The translations under genes and the position numbers were made by a program. DNA of 64,000 bases from Cyclobacteriaceae bacterium. GTDB taxonomy: Bacteria > Bacteroidota > Bacteroidia > Cytophagales > Cyclobacteriaceae. Positions 56,497 to 64,000 of the stretch are shown piece by piece (the stretch's first letter is position 1; each line of letters opens with the position of its first letter). The notes under the pieces are model-generated. The model was not told the origin of the DNA. It made no database searches and saw only the letters and a list, made by a program, of their open reading frames with translations. The stretch lies in NCBI GenBank assembly GCA_019638255.1, contig JAHBUD010000001.1:2604001-2668000 (forward strand), read 5' to 3'.

Positions 56497-57954
56497 TTAG
56501 TTCCAACCACCACCCATAGCCTTATATAAATCAATGTACGCATGAAAAAATTGCTTCTGAGCGTTGGTGTACTGCAATTCTGCATCCAATACATTTCTGC
56601 GGATCATCAACACCTCCAGGTAGTTGGCAAAGCCGGTTAGAAACAAATCGTTCCCGATGGAAATAGCCGTCTTTAATTCGGTTACTTCAGCTTGTTTAAA
56701 ATTACTTACCCGTTGATAAGCCTGCATGGTATTGTACAACGAGCTAACCTCGCCAACACTTTGCAGCATTACTTTTTGATAATTAAAGATAGCTATGTTC
56801 TTCTCGGCCGCTTGCCATTTATACTGATAATCGATTTCCTTTCTATTCAACAAGGGCAGGGTAATGGAGCCCAATCCCATATACGCCAACGAAGCGGGAT
56901 TAAGGAGATAACTTGTGTTAAAGCCATTGAGCGCAACAAAACCCGTTAAGTTGAATGATGGAAAAAAAGCAGCTCGGGCAGCCTGCAAGTCTGCTTCGTT
57001 TGAACTAAGCTGTGCCGCAGCTTCTTTTAAGTCCGGGCGATTTTCCAACAACGCTAATGGTAATCCTGCCTGAAGTTGTGCCAGTTGGTTGGTATTAATC
57101 AATGTGTCGGCCCGTGGGATAGGTACTGGAAACCTACCTGCTAACCCATTGAGTGTGTTCGAAACCAAAATTAAATGTTGACTGCGTTCAGCTTCCAAGG
57201 CGCGGGTTTGAAGCAGTTGCACTTGAAATTGTTTTACGGCCAATTCATTTATCTGTCCACTTTGTTTTTGGATGGCCACAATTTCCATGGCGCGTTCTTG
57301 AATGGAAAGGTTTTGCCGGATGATTTTTAGTTCATTATCAACCGCAAGCAATTCATAGTACAAGCGAGCAACTCCGGATACAAGCTGCGTTTGCACATAG
57401 TTCTTATAATAAGTGCTCGCCTTGAATCGCTCAACGGCTGCCTTTTTTCTGTTGCGCAGTTTACCTGCAAAGCCAATCTCCCAGTTGGTTTGCAAGCCCA
57501 TAAAATAATCAGGTACAGGTGTGGGTATATGCTGCGCATCAGTGATGTTTGGCGATAGGTTGGTATCAAAATTTCCAACGCCATCAATGGTGTAGTCTCC
57601 AAACCTGGTGACACCATAGGAAACGCTGGATTGAACAGTAGGATAGAAGTTACGGACGTGGTAACGCAGATTAGCCTGTGCTTGTGCCATGCGTTGATCG
57701 GCAATCTTCATATCCTGATTGTTCCTAATAGCCGTATCAATAAGCGCAATCAAATAAGTGTCTTTAAAAAAACTTCGCCATTGCGGAACTGACACGTCCT
57801 TTTGCATGGCACTGTCCAGTCCAAAATAATTGGCCGGTGGCGTCATTTCATTTTTTACTTGTAGTTGTTGCGGCAAGGTGCATGAACTTACGGCAATCAA
57901 CACAGCACAAAAAAAAGTATACTTCTTTACTAGTTGTTTGATTCTATTTTTCAT
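56497..57954 (-). CDS. TolC/NodT-family outer-membrane efflux lipoprotein
   Basis: 485 residues from the ATG at 57954. A longer in-frame start at 57999 would lie within the RND gene. The lipoprotein signal CAVLIAVSSCTL (Cys25) and the mature pattern of two outer-membrane factor repeats (NQDMKIADQRMAQAQANLRY, RPDLKEAAAQLSSNEADLQA) place it in the NodT/OprM group. It forms the trimeric exit duct of the pump. Its start overlaps the RND stop by 11 bases, as expected for a coupled operon. Confidence 0.92.
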   Translation of the reverse strand: MKNRIKQLVKKYTFFCAVLIAVSSCTLPQQLQVKNEMTPPANYFGLDSAMQKDVSVPQWRSFFKDTYLIALIDTAIRNNQDMKIADQRMAQAQANLRYHVRNFYPTVQSSVSYGVTRFGDYTIDGVGNFDTNLSPNITDAQHIPTPVPDYFMGLQTNWEIGFAGKLRNRKKAAVERFKASTYYKNYVQTQLVSGVARLYYELLAVDNELKIIRQNLSIQERAMEIVAIQKQSGQINELAVKQFQVQLLQTRALEAERSQHLILVSNTLNGLAGRFPVPIPRADTLINTNQLAQLQAGLPLALLENRPDLKEAAAQLSSNEADLQAARAAFFPSFNLTGFVALNGFNTSYLLNPASLAYMGLGSITLPLLNRKEIDYQYKWQAAEKNIAIFNYQKVMLQSVGEVSSLYNTMQAYQRVSNFKQAEVTELKTAISIGNDLFLTGFANYLEVLMIRRNVLDAELQYTNAQKQFFHAYIDLYKAMGGGWN

Positions 57955-60900
57955 AAGAGTCAAGCTCAGATAATGGTCTTTCTTCAACTGACGTTTCAAT
58001 AATGGTGTTTCGCAGTTTTTCTTTAATGGTGGCGAACAGAAAGTAAAGTCCGGGTATAATGATGATCCCGAAAATCGTTCCGATTAACATGCCTCCGGCT
58101 GCTGCTGTTCCGATCGATCGGTTACCCAATTCACCGGGACCTGAGGCAATGACCAAAGGAATAAGACCTGCGATAAAGGCAAACGATGTCATCAGGATCG
58201 GGCGAAAGCGGGTAGCTGCGCCTTCAATGGTGGCTTCTAAAATACTGGCGCCTTGTTTGTGTTTTAAAATGGCGAACTCAATGATCAGGATGGCATTTTT
58301 ACCCAACAGCCCAACCAGCATGATGAGCGAAACCTGTGCATAAATATTGTTTTCAAGGCCTAGTAATTGTAACGAAAGGAAAGCTCCAAAAATACCGGTG
58401 GGTAATGAAAGGATTACCGGTAGGGGCAACAGAAAACTTTCATACTGTGCCGAGAGCAGCAGATAAACAAACACTAAACAGATGATAAAAATGTAAATAG
58501 CCTGATTACCGGCCAGAATTTCTTCGCGCGTAATGCCCGACCATTCATAGGTAAATCCCCGCGGCAATTCTTTTGCTACATCTTCAATGGCTTTAATGGC
58601 CTGTCCGCTACTAAACCCCGCAGCCGCTTCACCGTTAATCATGGTGGCATTAAACATATTGTAGCGGGTAATCATTTCCGGACCATACACCCGCTCCAGG
58701 CGAATGAACGTACCATACTGTACCATTTCACCCCGGTTATTTTTTACATATAGTTTAAGGATATCTTCGGGCTTGGCACGATACTCCGGCCCGGCCTGTA
58801 CCATTACTTTATACATCTGACCAAAGCGTACAAAATTGCTGGCGTAAAAACTTCCGATCAACGTTTGAAGGGTGTTCATGGCGGTGGCCACACTGACATC
58901 CTTTTTAGCGGCCATTTTATAATCCACATGGATGAGGTATTGCGGAAAACTTGGATCAAAACTGGTAAAGGCCGTTGTAACTTCTGGGCGACTTTTGATT
59001 TTCTCAATAAACTCCCGGGTTACTTCATCCATGCGGTTAAGGTTTCCGCTTCCGGTTTTATCAATCAACCGTAACTCAAAACCACTGGCGTTACCAAAGC
59101 CGGGTACTGTAGGAGGGGGGAAGAATTCGATGACAGCATCGTTGATGTGTCTTGTTTTCTGTTTCAGGATTTCGATCATATCCGTTACGGATTCTTCTCG
59201 ATCATCCCACGGCTTTAAATTGATCATGGCCATACCATAGGAGGAACCTGCTGATTCGGTGATCAAACTGTAACCGCCAAGGGTGGAGATATTTTCGACA
59301 ACCTCAATTTCTTTGCTTACCCGGGAGATCTCATCCAACACTTTGCCGGTCCGCTCTACTGTAGCGCCAACAGGAGTGGTTACGTTTACGTAGATCACCC
59401 CCTGATCTTCTGTAGGGATGAAACCCGATGGAAGAAAACGATTCACAACCCAAATGCCCAATACAAAAACCAGCGTAACCGTGATGGTAATCCTTTTTTT
59501 GGATGCATACCGTTTTACCAAGGCTTTGTAGCCTTCCTCAAGTTTGGTATAACCGAAGTTGAAGCGGTTGAAAAATCCCTGAAGCAACTTATTGGAACTG
59601 CCATGCGTGGGTTTAAGGATGATGGCACACAACGCGGGGGTAAGCGTTAATGCGTTGATACCCGAAATGAAGATGGCAATCGCCAACGTTAGCGAGAACT
59701 GACGATAGAAAATTCCTACCGGCCCCGACATAAACGCTACGGGAATAAACACCGCAGACATAACCAGGGTAATGGCGATGATAGCCCCACCAATTTCATG
59801 CATCGATCGCAACGTTGCTGTTTTAGCATCAATTTTATCTTCATGCATTTTGGCGTGAATAGCCTCAACCACCACAATGGCGTTATCCACTACAATACCA
59901 ATAGCCAATACCATGGCAAACAACGTAAGCAGGTTAATGGAAAAACCCAGCAGTTGCATAAAGGCAAACGTACCGATAATGGCTACCGGAACAGCCAGTG
60001 CGGGTATAAGTGTGGAGCGAAAATCCTGAAGGAAAATAAAGACCACAATGGAAACAAGGATGAAGGCTTCTATTAATGTGCGCACCACTTCCGATATGGA
60101 AGCATCCAAAAAGCGCGAAACATCATAGGCAAAATTATATTTCATTTTAGGGGGGAAGGCCGAAGCTTCCAACTCCGCCATTCGCTTCTTCACATTTTGG
60201 ATAACCTCGCGCGCATTTGAGCCCGGACGTTGCTTGATCATGATGGAGGCCGAAGGCTTGCCGTCCGTTTTGGAATCCATGTGGTAGCTGAATGAACCAA
60301 ACTCAACTTCCGCTACATCTTTAAGACTTAGCAGGGAGCCATCCTGATTAGATTTGATGGCTATGTTTTCATATTGTTCTACATCAATAAACTTACCGGT
60401 GTATTTCAATACGTATTGCAACGACTGTGCGAGTTTGTCCGAGCTCTCACCGGTTTTTCCGGGTGCTGCTTCCACGTTTTGTGCGCGAATAGCTTCAATA
60501 ACTTCATCGGTAGAAATATTGTAAGCCGCAAGCTTTTCCGGTTGCAACCAAACCCGCATGGAGTAATCGCGCATCCCCATGATCTCGGCATAACCTACAC
60601 CATCAATGCGCTTGAGTTCCGGAAGGATGTTAATATCGGCAAAGTTGTATACGAACTTTTCATCAGCTGCTTCATCATCACTGAAAAGATTCAGGTACAA
60701 CAGCATACTGTTCACTTCCTTTTCGGTTTGCACACCGGCTTTAATTACTTCTTCCGGAAGTTCATCCAGTACAGTGCTTACGCGATTCTGAACATTAACT
60801 GCGGCAACATCCGGATCGGTGCCTACTTTAAAAAAAACAGTGATGAGCGTTGTACCGTTGTTGGAAGACACAGACGACATGTACGTCATGCCGGGTACAC

Positions 60901-61111
60901 CATTGATGGCACGCTCTATGGGTGTGGCCACCGCCTTCGCGCATACTTCAGCATTAGCCCCGGTGTATTTAGCAGTTACAGTTACCGAAGGGGGAACAAT
61001 TTCTGGAAATTGCGTAACCGGTAAACTGGTTAGCGCCAACAAGCCCAGCAGGGTAATCATTAACGATACCACCAGCGAAAGGATGGGGCGTTGAATAAAC
61101 GTGTCCAGCAT
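57944..61111 (-). CDS. RND efflux pump inner-membrane transporter (HAE1 type)
   Basis: 1055 residues, the usual size. Two halves of six helices with large periplasmic loops. N-terminal IQRPILSLVVSLMITLLGLL, TM4 LAIGIVVDNAIVVVEA, and TM10 LLGKNAILIIEF with the conserved Lys. Of the TM4 proton-relay pair (Asp407-Asp408 in AcrB), the first is Asp409 and the second is Asn410 here. It sits between the adaptor gene (3 bases upstream) and the TolC gene in one leftward operon. The likely substrates are drugs or lipids expelled from the periplasm. Confidence 0.95.
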   Translation of the reverse strand: MLDTFIQRPILSLVVSLMITLLGLLALTSLPVTQFPEIVPPSVTVTAKYTGANAEVCAKAVATPIERAINGVPGMTYMSSVSSNNGTTLITVFFKVGTDPDVAAVNVQNRVSTVLDELPEEVIKAGVQTEKEVNSMLLYLNLFSDDEAADEKFVYNFADINILPELKRIDGVGYAEIMGMRDYSMRVWLQPEKLAAYNISTDEVIEAIRAQNVEAAPGKTGESSDKLAQSLQYVLKYTGKFIDVEQYENIAIKSNQDGSLLSLKDVAEVEFGSFSYHMDSKTDGKPSASIMIKQRPGSNAREVIQNVKKRMAELEASAFPPKMKYNFAYDVSRFLDASISEVVRTLIEAFILVSIVVFIFLQDFRSTLIPALAVPVAIIGTFAFMQLLGFSINLLTLFAMVLAIGIVVDNAIVVVEAIHAKMHEDKIDAKTATLRSMHEIGGAIIAITLVMSAVFIPVAFMSGPVGIFYRQFSLTLAIAIFISGINALTLTPALCAIILKPTHGSSNKLLQGFFNRFNFGYTKLEEGYKALVKRYASKKRITITVTLVFVLGIWVVNRFLPSGFIPTEDQGVIYVNVTTPVGATVERTGKVLDEISRVSKEIEVVENISTLGGYSLITESAGSSYGMAMINLKPWDDREESVTDMIEILKQKTRHINDAVIEFFPPPTVPGFGNASGFELRLIDKTGSGNLNRMDEVTREFIEKIKSRPEVTTAFTSFDPSFPQYLIHVDYKMAAKKDVSVATAMNTLQTLIGSFYASNFVRFGQMYKVMVQAGPEYRAKPEDILKLYVKNNRGEMVQYGTFIRLERVYGPEMITRYNMFNATMINGEAAAGFSSGQAIKAIEDVAKELPRGFTYEWSGITREEILAGNQAIYIFIICLVFVYLLLSAQYESFLLPLPVILSLPTGIFGAFLSLQLLGLENNIYAQVSLIMLVGLLGKNAILIIEFAILKHKQGASILEATIEGAATRFRPILMTSFAFIAGLIPLVIASGPGELGNRSIGTAAAGGMLIGTIFGIIIIPGLYFLFATIKEKLRNTIIETSVEERPLSELDSYEK

Positions 61112-61114
61112 GGC

Positions 61115-62272
61115 TTATTGATTTAAAGTATTTGCTTTCAGCACTTCATCCGAAGGCACTGCCCGCGGTTTGATAACCATACCCTCGCGTACATTCTGTA
61201 TGCCTTCGTACACAAACGTATCCGAATCGGTAAGGCCGCTGCCCACCACATAGAAATCACCAATGCGGCTAATGGGCACAAAACTCTTGAGGCCAAGCGT
61301 TTGATTGGCATTTAGCAGATACACATAATTTTTATCCTGAATTTCTATACCGGATTTTTGCGGCAACAACAACGCACCGTTGCGTGCATCCTGCAACCTG
61401 ATTTTACCCGTTGAACCATGCTTCAACAATCGATTTGGGTTCTGAAACTTAGCGCGCACAGCAATGGCACCTGTGCCTACTTCAAATTCACTTTCCATGG
61501 TTTCGATAGTTCCTTTGAGCGGATATAAGGTCCCATCCGCCAGAATCAGTTCAACGTTGGACAGGTATAGCGCATCGCGACTTTTGGCTTTACTGAAATT
61601 CATCAGGTACTCTACTTCCGATACGTTGAAGTAAGCGTTAACTGTCTCAATATCCGACAGGGTAGTGAGTAAGGCACCGGCAGAAATCAAGCTACCGATT
61701 TTAAAGGGTATACGGTCGATAACACCATTGAAGGGGGAGCGGATGCTGGTGTTGGTCAGGCGGATGGAGGCCGCTACTTCTTCCGCTTTGGCCTGTTCAA
61801 TACGGGAGCGCGCAATCTCAACTTTGGCTTCCGCCAGGTCCAATTCTGTTTTTGTGATTACATTTTTATTCACCAATAAGCGAACGCGCTCCAATTCAAC
61901 CAAAGCCGATTTTGTTTCAGCCTCAGCGCTGATCACATTTGCACGAGCCCGGTTTAAATCGGCACGGTATTCTTCCTCGTTGATCTTGAACAGGAGCTGG
62001 CCTTTTTTTACTTCTTTGCCTTCGTCAACCAAAATTTCCTCCAGGTAGCCTTCCACACGGGCCCGCACTTCAATGTTTTGAAACGCCTGTATATTGGCCA
62101 CATACTCCAGGGGTATGTTGATGTCGCGCTTAATAAGGGTAGTGACTGGATATTCTTCCGGTTCTGATAATTCTGCGGAGCGATCGTTGGAGCGGCATGA
62201 AGCAGTAAACAGTATTACGCCAACAATGAACGTGGCAAAGAGCAACGTGTTAATAGTATGGTTAAGGTGCAT
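61115..62272 (-). CDS. RND efflux periplasmic adaptor lipoprotein (AcrA type)
   Basis: 385 residues. Lipoprotein signal GVILFTASCRS (Cys26). Membrane-fusion pattern: barrel-sandwich half RARVEGYLEEILVDEGKEVK and KGQLLFKINEEEYR, an alpha-hairpin (about 105-170, LNRARANVISAEAETKSALV), then the lipoyl return NTSIRSPFNGVIDRIPFKIG and beta-barrel domains. It links the RND transporter to the outer duct. First gene of the adaptor-RND-TolC operon. Confidence 0.94.
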   Translation of the reverse strand: MHLNHTINTLLFATFIVGVILFTASCRSNDRSAELSEPEEYPVTTLIKRDINIPLEYVANIQAFQNIEVRARVEGYLEEILVDEGKEVKKGQLLFKINEEEYRADLNRARANVISAEAETKSALVELERVRLLVNKNVITKTELDLAEAKVEIARSRIEQAKAEEVAASIRLTNTSIRSPFNGVIDRIPFKIGSLISAGALLTTLSDIETVNAYFNVSEVEYLMNFSKAKSRDALYLSNVELILADGTLYPLKGTIETMESEFEVGTGAIAVRAKFQNPNRLLKHGSTGKIRLQDARNGALLLPQKSGIEIQDKNYVYLLNANQTLGLKSFVPISRIGDFYVVGSGLTDSDTFVYEGIQNVREGMVIKPRAVPSDEVLKANTLNQ

Positions 62273-62377
62273 GGTTATTTTTAAAAATATAAAGGGTATA
62301 GCCTATGGGCTGACCGGTTAAAACAATGGAATTAAAAGGGGAGGAAGGGCAGCTGTGTATTGCACCCGATGGATAAC

Positions 62378-62779
62378 CTAAAATAGTTTCCTGAGGTGTA
62401 GCGTACGAACTGCTTCGCTAAAAGCAATTCTGCTGCTAAGGAAAATAAATTGTTGATAAACAGTACTGTACGTCTTTCCTTCTGAACTAATCAAAAGTTG
62501 AAAGGGATTATCAAGGATATGAAAGCTTCCTGGAACAAGGGAGATACGCAACCGGTCGTGGCGTTGTGAAATTGAACGGAATTCATCCAGTTCTTCCTGA
62601 TCCCCAGCCGGTATATCACGTTTACCGAGAGCCTCCAATAGAAATTCCGCCAGTGTTACCGGCTGGTAGGAGCTATTCAGCGGCAACGATAAATCCGCCC
62701 GATGATCCTCAAACAATGCAGCGTTGAGGAAAATCAGGACAAAAAAGTTTACGGTTGAATTCTTGAAAAAGCTCTTCAC
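62378..62779 (-). CDS. Small exported protein of unknown function
   Basis: 133 residues from a GTG start at 62779. A longer frame begins at 62908, but the promoter at 62797-62828 lies within it, and the GTG start gives a signal-peptide-like N-terminus (KSFFKNSTVNFFVLIFLNAA). The remainder is mixed alpha/beta and Leu-rich (LAEFLLEALGKRDIPAGDQE, ISLVPGSFHILDNPFQLLIS), with no Cys or catalytic motif. I do not recognise it. It lies 105 bases upstream of the efflux operon on the same strand, so it could be co-transcribed, although the gap is larger than others in the operon. Confidence 0.55.
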   Translation of the reverse strand: MKSFFKNSTVNFFVLIFLNAALFEDHRADLSLPLNSSYQPVTLAEFLLEALGKRDIPAGDQEELDEFRSISQRHDRLRISLVPGSFHILDNPFQLLISSEGKTYSTVYQQFIFLSSRIAFSEAVRTLHLRKLF

Positions 62780-62796
62780 TGTAGCCAAAACTTGCG

Positions 62797-62828
62797 CAAA
62801 GTTGCAGAAGGAAAAATCAATTATCAAA
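62797..62828 (-). promoter_or_regulatory. Probable promoter of the small exported protein
   Basis: On the minus strand TTTG (62828 to 62825), 20 bases, then CAACTTTG (62804 to 62797), one base off TAnnTTTG. The start point would fall near 62790, about 11 bases before the GTG at 62779, a distance like that of other promoters in this window. Confidence 0.55.
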
Positions 62829-62969
62829 TACGATGGGATGGATGGCCAATACGGTTTACTACAACGTTTGAAGTTTAAACTTACAACGCCAACAAGGGAG
62901 GAATGCAATCATCAACAATCAATAGACACATGTTATGTGCGGGGGCGGATATCGAATCAGGAAATAGCA

Positions 62970-62997
62970 ACTTAACATAATATAAATTATATAACTC
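62970..62997 (-). repeat. dif-like element 1
   Basis: Read on the minus strand the 28 bases divide as 11-6-11: left arm GAGTTATATAA, centre TTTATA, right arm TTATGTTAAGT. Compared with the E. coli dif site as I recall it (centre TGTATA, right arm TTATGTTAAAT), 20 of 28 positions agree: 5 of 11 in the left (XerC-type) arm, 5 of 6 in the centre, 10 of 11 in the right (XerD-type) arm. AT-richness inflates such matches, so this is a candidate only. Confidence 0.45.
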
Positions 62998-63022
62998 TTT
63001 CCTGCGCTGCTGCCTGATGCTC

Positions 63023-63046
63023 AGTTATATAATTATATTATGTTAA
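63023..63046 (+). repeat. dif-like element 2, inverted relative to element 1
   Basis: The arms AGTTATATAA and TTATGTTAA are identical to those of element 1, but the centre has 5 bases (TTATA) instead of 6. It points the opposite way, and 26 bases separate the two, so together they can form a hairpin with a 24-bp stem and one unpaired A. Confidence 0.6.
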
Positions 63047-63143
63047 CCATCTGGCGCCTCCATCACGCAATCCCTGCGGGCGCCATCTGGGGGTTTACGG
63101 TTCTGTATCAAGTGTGGCAAGTTGCCGCGCCTACCAGCCGCAC

Positions 63144-63171
63144 AATTATATAATTTGACGTTATATTAAAT
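63144..63171 (+). repeat. dif-like element 3, divergent copy
   Basis: Same orientation as element 2: AATTATATAAT, TTGACG, TTATATTAAAT in an 11-6-11 division. The inner arm bases TTATATAA and TTATxTTAA are shared with elements 1 and 2, but the centre is unrelated. Confidence 0.4.
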
Positions 63172-63174
63172 AGC

Positions 63175-63222
63175 CGCTCAAGCCTGCCCGCATCCGGGCC
63201 TCAGTGCACACAGTCTTGAGCG
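63175..63222. repeat. Nested GC-rich hairpin
   Basis: Outer 8-bp arms CGCTCAAG (63175-63182) and CTTGAGCG (63215-63222) enclose an inner 5-bp stem GCCCG/CGGGC (63186-63190 and 63195-63199) with a 4-base loop. It begins 4 bases after dif-like element 3. Confidence 0.7.
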
Positions 63223-63495
63223 CCTGTTAATGATGAAGTGTACAGCTAAAAGTTTTTTTTGCCCGCGCGCATTTAAGGCACCAGCCGCACAAGCATAAGA
63301 AACCGAGGCATTAGCCGAGGTTCACGAATTCCTTAGAAAATAAACAAAGCATGAGTAATTGCAGGCCGCGCAATTCCTGCGCACAAAATCCTAAGCCAGC
63401 AAAGCATTTTGGTGCTGGAAAAAGCTCACACAGTTTATTTGATTTGCTCCGCTAACGCTATGCAATAAACAGCGGTGTTCGCACTTTTTTGTTAT

Positions 63496-63546
63496 GTACT
63501 TTTTGCCCCCGCTGGTGCGGGATGAAACACTTGATGCAAAAAGTAC
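63496..63546. repeat. 11-bp inverted repeat around a small hairpin
   Basis: GTACTTTTTGC (63496-63506) and GCAAAAAGTAC (63536-63546) are perfect inverted copies. Between them lies CCCGCTGGTGCGGG, itself a small hairpin. Similar GTACTTTTTG...CAAAAAGTAC sequences occur in intergenic regions of other Bacteroidota genomes as far as I recall, so this is likely one copy of a dispersed repeat. Confidence 0.65.
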
Positions 63547-63558
63547 CAAAAAAATCAA

Positions 63559-63610
63559 GGCCCAAAAATGCTTCCGCCCACATGCCAACGCACCACCCCG
63601 CTTTTGGGCC
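63559..63610. repeat. 9-bp inverted repeat
   Basis: GGCCCAAAA (63559-63567) and TTTTGGGCC (63602-63610) are perfect inverted copies 34 bases apart. They may be part of the same dispersed element as the repeat ending at 63546. Confidence 0.6.
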
Positions 63611-63634
63611 GGGCCAGCGCGCAGCCTAGTCAAG

Positions 63635-64000
63635 TCATTCAGATGAATCCTTTAGATCATGGTCTGAGAGATAATTTTTACCAAGTCTGTTTATTGCCCT
63701 TATAATACTCTCATCAGTAACAGCCTTCTGATCATCGTAAAGAAGGTCATCTGAGATGAACGTGCGAGTCTCTCTTAGATCGACTTGAAGTTCTAAGTTT
63801 CCGTTGGTGATTGAGAATCTTTTTCCAAAGACTGATCCGATACAAACTCCACCGTTAACACGAGTGTAAAATTGGTTATCAGTTTCACTTTGGATTATAG
63901 CTGGAGTCTTCATGAGCATTTCTTTCAAGGCCTCACTTGGCGTCAATTGAGGATGATATCTCTCTGAAATCCTCTCGGCTACATGCTTATTAAACCCAAA
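63635..64000 (-). CDS. Unidentified protein, 5' end beyond the window (partial)
   Basis: The leftward frame is open from the right edge to a stop at 63635, giving at least 121 residues. A TTG at 63946 is an unlikely start because the frame continues upstream without a stop (FGFNKHVAERISERYHPQ before it). The visible part has a helical beginning and then beta-rich segments (NQFYTRVNGGVCIGSVFGKR, NLELQVDLRETRTFI). No signal peptide, membrane helix or known motif. It adjoins the repeat-rich spacer, so an accessory or cassette-borne gene is plausible, but the function is unknown. Confidence 0.6.
   Translation of the reverse strand, partial: FGFNKHVAERISERYHPQLTPSEALKEMLMKTPAIIQSETDNQFYTRVNGGVCIGSVFGKRFSITNGNLELQVDLRETRTFISDDLLYDDQKAVTDESIIRAINRLGKNYLSDHDLKDSSE

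Larger units (their letters stand above)
62829..63634. other. Non-coding accessory stretch rich in inverted repeats
   Basis: About 0.8 kb without a credible gene. AT-rich elements alternate with GC-rich hairpins. From left to right: two facing dif-like elements (62970-63046), a GC-rich part with CCATCTGG twice (63047 and 63083), a third dif-like element (63144-63171), a nested hairpin (63175-63222), a 13-base direct repeat ACCAGCCGCACAA (63133-63145 and 63280-63292), a short inverted repeat GTTTATT/AATAAAC (63433-63439 and 63464-63470), and two longer inverted repeats up to 63610. The mosaic look contrasts with the tight, gene-dense rest of the window. Confidence 0.8.

Noticed and set aside
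60374..61024. 216-residue frame opposite the RND transporter
   Set aside because: Antisense to an intact, clearly recognised transporter; the composition looks like a shadow.
62724..62975. 83-residue plus-strand frame opposite the small exported protein
   Set aside because: It overlaps the likely promoter and start of the minus-strand gene and has no supporting signal.
62972..63046. Transposon with 24-bp terminal inverted repeats
   Set aside because: No target-site duplication flanks the pair, and only 26 bases lie between the arms. Kept as an alternative explanation for the dif-like pair rather than as a call.
62970..63500. Integron attC sites
   Set aside because: The hairpins are suggestive, but no pair of RYYYAAC and GTTRRRY core sites bounds them; GTTATGT at 63491 has no matching partner.
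63391..63633. 80-residue minus-strand frame in the repeat-rich spacer
   Set aside because: It runs through the inverted repeats, and its sequence is explained by the repeat content. No promoter element was seen. It may be annotated elsewhere as hypothetical but is probably not a gene.

Overview
The window is chromosomal DNA from a Bacteroidota bacterium, most likely of the order Cytophagales. Three things point there. Several intergenic regions carry the Bacteroidota housekeeping promoter (TTTG, about 19 bases, TAnnTTTG). Two proteins end in type IX secretion (T9SS) C-terminal sorting domains. Signal peptides, lipoproteins and outer-membrane barrels are abundant, and Shine-Dalgarno sequences are scarce. 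Coding density is very high, with many 4-base overlaps. No rRNA, tRNA, CRISPR array, prophage or transposase was seen.

Layout. 1-5346: start of a leftward gene cut by the edge, gamma-carbonic-anhydrase-like protein, conserved acidic protein, OmpH/Skp-like protein, and a large transporter-HEAT-cyclic-nucleotide-binding fusion. 5493-21296: a four-gene rightward block of an nSTAND ATPase with a membrane helix and WD40 repeats, an outer-membrane barrel, a lipoprotein, and a 3393-residue T9SS-exported surface protein containing five near-identical 510-bp repeats. 21293-24579: a leftward NtrC-type regulator and hybrid histidine kinase pair, convergent with the giant gene. 24681-26739: TerB-like protein, rhomboid protease, holA. 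26893-31619: giant TPR protein and outer-membrane barrel. 31695-36524: SPOR protein, ExbB, ExbD, TonB, folC, trmB. 36641-39848: LpxH-like phosphoesterase, glycosyltransferase, orphan response regulator, and a TrpF-like protein lacking the catalytic Cys. 39939-46105: lipoprotein, T9SS subtilase, rpe, LpoB and its TPR partner, outer-membrane barrel. 46265-49962: gyrA and a TPR gene. 50059-54812: GH127 arabinofuranosidase and a glycosidase-like/SUMF1 fusion. 54814-62779: ABC-F protein, a leftward tripartite RND efflux operon, and a small exported protein.

The right end (62829-63634) differs. It is an approximately 0.8-kb non-coding stretch full of inverted repeats, followed by an unrecognised gene cut by the window edge. 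It holds three related AT-rich elements whose arm-spacer-arm layout resembles Xer/dif recombination sites. One of them matches the E. coli dif sequence as recalled at 20 of 28 positions. This stretch and the nSTAND/barrel/lipoprotein/giant-adhesin block are the two best candidates for something undescribed.

All product names come from reading the translated sequence by eye. No database search was run.
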